Part shown: positions 3,983 to 5,148 of the stretch, one piece after another
Numbering within the stretch: the stretch's first letter is position 1
Layout: the number at the start of each line of letters is the position of its first letter
DNA from: Candidatus Woesearchaeota archaeon
Lineage (GTDB): Archaea > Nanobdellota > Nanobdellia > Woesearchaeales > DSVV01
DNA: 5,148 nt
Direction: 5' to 3'
Assembly: GCA_016215305.1 (NCBI GenBank)
Contig: JACRKI010000096.1
Coordinates: 1 to 5,148, forward strand
Notes under the pieces: model-generated
Told to the model about the DNA's origin: nothing
Seen by the model: the letters and a program-made list of their open reading frames with translations, nothing else
Databases searched by the model: none
Position numbers and translations under genes: made by a program

Positions 3983-4216
3983 ATGATTGAATGCGAAGCA
4001 ATAATCAAGAAATGGGGCAATTCTTTTGGAGTTGTTCTTTCTAAACCATTTCTTAAAAAAAATAAACTCTCACCACATGATAAAATAAAGATAATTATTA
4101 CAAAGGAGAGTAAGAAAAATGCAGCTCAAAAACTCTGGGGAGCGTTGCCTTTCTGGAAAACATCTTCTGATGATCTGGAAAAGTATGCTGATAAAGAGTT
4201 TGATTTGCCAGTATAG
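3983..4216 (+). CDS. vapB: AbrB/MazE-fold antitoxin (VapB type)
   Basis: This 77-residue protein is the DNA-binding antitoxin of a type II pair. Residues 5-39 carry the swapped-hairpin AbrB/SpoVT/MazE signature: EAIIKKWGNSFGVVLSKPFL, then LSPHDKIKIIIT. It dimerises and binds the operator through this domain. Residues 47-77 (QKLWGALPFWKT then DDLEKYADKEFDLPV) are probably disordered until they wrap the toxin and mask its active site. The W and F residues together with the acidic tail are usual for this job. The ATG at 3983 gives the common family N-terminus and a leaderless distance from the TATA box. The stop TAG overlaps AGGTG, the Shine-Dalgarno of the toxin gene, whose ATG is 8 nt downstream, so the two genes are translationally close and surely co-transcribed. 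Confidence 0.9.
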   Translation: MIECEAIIKKWGNSFGVVLSKPFLKKNKLSPHDKIKIIITKESKKNAAQKLWGALPFWKTSSDDLEKYADKEFDLPV

Positions 4217-4219
4217 GTG
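4215..4219 (+). promoter_or_regulatory. Toxin ribosome binding site overlapping the antitoxin stop codon
   Basis: AGGTG begins within the antitoxin TAG codon and lies 5 nt before ATG 4225. The antitoxin is leaderless while the toxin depends on this site, so the two products may be made at different rates from one message. Confidence 0.6.
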
Positions 4220-4224
4220 CCACC

Positions 4225-4584
4225 ATGTATTTCTTTGATACTTATGCTCTTTGGGAGCTTGTGAAGAAAAATCCAAAGTATGAAGCGTATAGCCGCACTA
4301 AAATTATTTGTTCTATTTTCAATGCATATGAATTTTATGTCACCCTCAGAAGGGAATTTGATGAAGCAACCGCAAAAGAATTTGTTTCTATTTTGGAAGA
4401 TTGTGTTGTAGAAATCAGTGTGAATAATGTCATGGAAGCAGTGGAAATGAAAAAGAAATATAATAAACAAGATATCTCATTCATAGATTGTTTAGGATAT
4501 ATAAAAGCAAAAGAACTGGGAATGAAATTTCTTACCGGTGATAAAGAGTTTGAAACAATGACAAACGTTGAATTTGTAAAATAA
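4225..4584 (+). CDS. vapC: PIN-domain toxin ribonuclease (VapC type)
   Basis: This 119-residue PIN nuclease is expected to stop growth by Mg-dependent cleavage of specific RNAs (often tRNA or rRNA in this family) when free of its antitoxin. All four acidic active-site residues are in place: D5 in MYFFDTYAL, E36 in SIFNAYEF, D88 in ISFIDCLGYIKAKELG, and D106 in FLTGDKEF. The length is slightly short of the usual 125-140, with no gap in the core motifs, so the gene looks intact and active. It follows its antitoxin by 8 nt. The stop TAA (4582-4584) is one base from the stop codon of the convergent peroxiredoxin gene, leaving no room for a terminator; read-through into antisense RNA is possible. 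The target RNA cannot be told from sequence. Confidence 0.9.
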   Translation: MYFFDTYALWELVKKNPKYEAYSRTKIICSIFNAYEFYVTLRREFDEATAKEFVSILEDCVVEISVNNVMEAVEMKKKYNKQDISFIDCLGYIKAKELGMKFLTGDKEFETMTNVEFVK

Positions 4585-4585
4585 T

Positions 4586-5059
4586 TTAGTTCTCCAACTC
4601 CATCAACTTCTTCTTCACGTCATCCATGTGTCCAGTGACGCTGACTTTTTCCCAGACAAACGCAATCTTTCCGTCTAGAGAAATCAAGAACGTTGTTCGT
4701 GCGACGCCCATATACTTTCTACCATACATTGATTTTTCCTGCCAGACACCATACGCTTCAAGTGTTTTCTTTTCTGTGTCGCTGAGAAGAGTAATTTTCA
4801 ATTTGTGCTTGTCAATAAATTTGCAATGGCTTTTGCCATCGTCTGGGCTGACTCCCAAAATGACTGCATTTAATTTCTTAAAATCTTCATACCCTTTTGT
4901 GAAATCAATTGCTTCGATTGTGCATCCTGGCGTGTCATCTTTTGGATAGAAATACAGGACTACATACTTTCCTTTGAAATCAGTCAATGAGGTTTCTTTT
5001 CCATTTTGGTCTTGCAAAGAAAACGCCGGCGCTTTTGTGTTTATGGCGGGGTATGACAT
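4586..5059 (-). CDS. bcp: Peroxiredoxin, PrxQ/BCP subfamily
   Basis: This cytoplasmic thiol peroxidase reduces hydrogen peroxide and organic hydroperoxides. The 157-residue product has the thioredoxin-fold Prx core: YFYPKDDTPGCT with T43 and peroxidatic C46, and GVARTTFLI with the conserved R121. SMYGRKYMG and GHMDDVKKKL are also typical. The standard PrxQ resolving cysteine, five residues after C46, is isoleucine here (I51). The only other cysteine is C79 in GKSHCKFIDKH on the third helix, close to where atypical PrxQ proteins keep their resolving cysteine. The start at 5059 is fixed by AAGGTGAT (5070-5063) 3 nt upstream. A longer frame from 5140 would run through the TATA box and adds residues unlike the family. 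Expression is independent and opposed to vapC. Confidence 0.95.
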   Translation of the reverse strand: MSYPAINTKAPAFSLQDQNGKETSLTDFKGKYVVLYFYPKDDTPGCTIEAIDFTKGYEDFKKLNAVILGVSPDDGKSHCKFIDKHKLKITLLSDTEKKTLEAYGVWQEKSMYGRKYMGVARTTFLISLDGKIAFVWEKVSVTGHMDDVKKKLMELEN

Positions 5060-5062
5060 TGG

Positions 5063-5070
5063 ATCACCTT
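5063..5070 (-). promoter_or_regulatory. Strong Shine-Dalgarno of the peroxiredoxin gene
   Basis: Read on the minus strand, AAGGTGAT is nearly the full complement of the archaeal 16S rRNA tail and lies 3 nt before ATG 5059. It decides the start of this gene. Confidence 0.8.
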
Positions 5071-5116
5071 TTTGTTTTGGATTTTTTATGAATATATGTC
5101 TATTGATTTCCTTTTT

Positions 5117-5125
5117 TATTATATA
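5117..5125 (-). promoter_or_regulatory. TATA box of the peroxiredoxin gene
   Basis: Read on the minus strand, TATATAATA would direct a transcription start near 5096 and leave a leader of roughly 36 nt that contains the Shine-Dalgarno. A second AT-rich site (ATATATTCAT, around 5091-5100) would start too close to keep the whole ribosome binding site. Confidence 0.6.
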
Positions 5126-5148
5126 GCTTGTGATTTTCAAAGAATAAA

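Noticed and set aside
5060..5140. 27-residue N-terminal extension of the peroxiredoxin
   Set aside because: It would cross the TATA box and a strong Shine-Dalgarno, and the added residues are not part of the family.
1..5148. CRISPR array, insertion sequence or integration site
   Set aside because: No regularly spaced direct repeats, transposase fragment, terminal inverted repeats or tRNA-adjacent attachment site were seen.

Overview
The window looks archaeal, most likely from a small-genome DPANN-type lineage (Woesearchaeota or a relative), though no phylogeny was run. Four things point this way. The peptidyl-tRNA hydrolase is of the Pth2 (archaeal/eukaryotic) type. The membrane S26 peptidase has a Ser/His rather than Ser/Lys signature. 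TATA-like boxes lie about 25-27 nt upstream of several ATGs, which implies leaderless mRNAs. Other genes instead carry Shine-Dalgarno sequences close to AGGTGA. Base composition is AT-rich, with dense genes separated by hairpin-rich spacers.

Layout. Positions 1-1194 (+) hold an amidohydrolase of the MTA/SAH deaminase family, cut at its 5' end by the window edge. Positions 1195-1410 are a spacer built almost wholly of consecutive stem-loops. Next come a TATA box and pth2 (1477-1824, +). The gap 1825-2148 holds an oligo-T terminator, a pyrimidine-rich stretch with a weak antisense small ORF (1832-1990, -), and a compact GC-rich structured element (2026-2096) closed by a perfect 7-bp helix and followed by T8-A-T8; this last is a candidate non-coding RNA gene. 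Positions 2149-2535 encode a small exported protein of unknown function. Positions 2656-3072 encode a membrane protein with a C-terminal coiled coil, also unknown. Two large stem-loops (3096-3202) precede a leaderless gene for an S26-type membrane peptidase (3270-3833). A 71-nt imperfect hairpin follows it.

The right-hand part is a complete type II toxin-antitoxin pair: an AbrB/MazE-fold antitoxin (3983-4216) and a PIN-domain toxin (4225-4584). A perfect 19-bp palindrome sits between the TATA box and the antitoxin start and is very probably the autoregulatory operator. The toxin gene runs tail to tail, with one intervening base, into a PrxQ/BCP peroxiredoxin gene on the minus strand (5059-4586), which has its own TATA box and strong Shine-Dalgarno sequence.

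The genes do not form one pathway. They cover nucleoside salvage or repair, translation quality control, two envelope unknowns, protein processing at the membrane, a toxin-antitoxin module and peroxide defence. The least explained parts are the candidate RNA at 2026-2096, the tandem stem-loop spacer at 1195-1410, and the adjacent unknown exported and membrane proteins.
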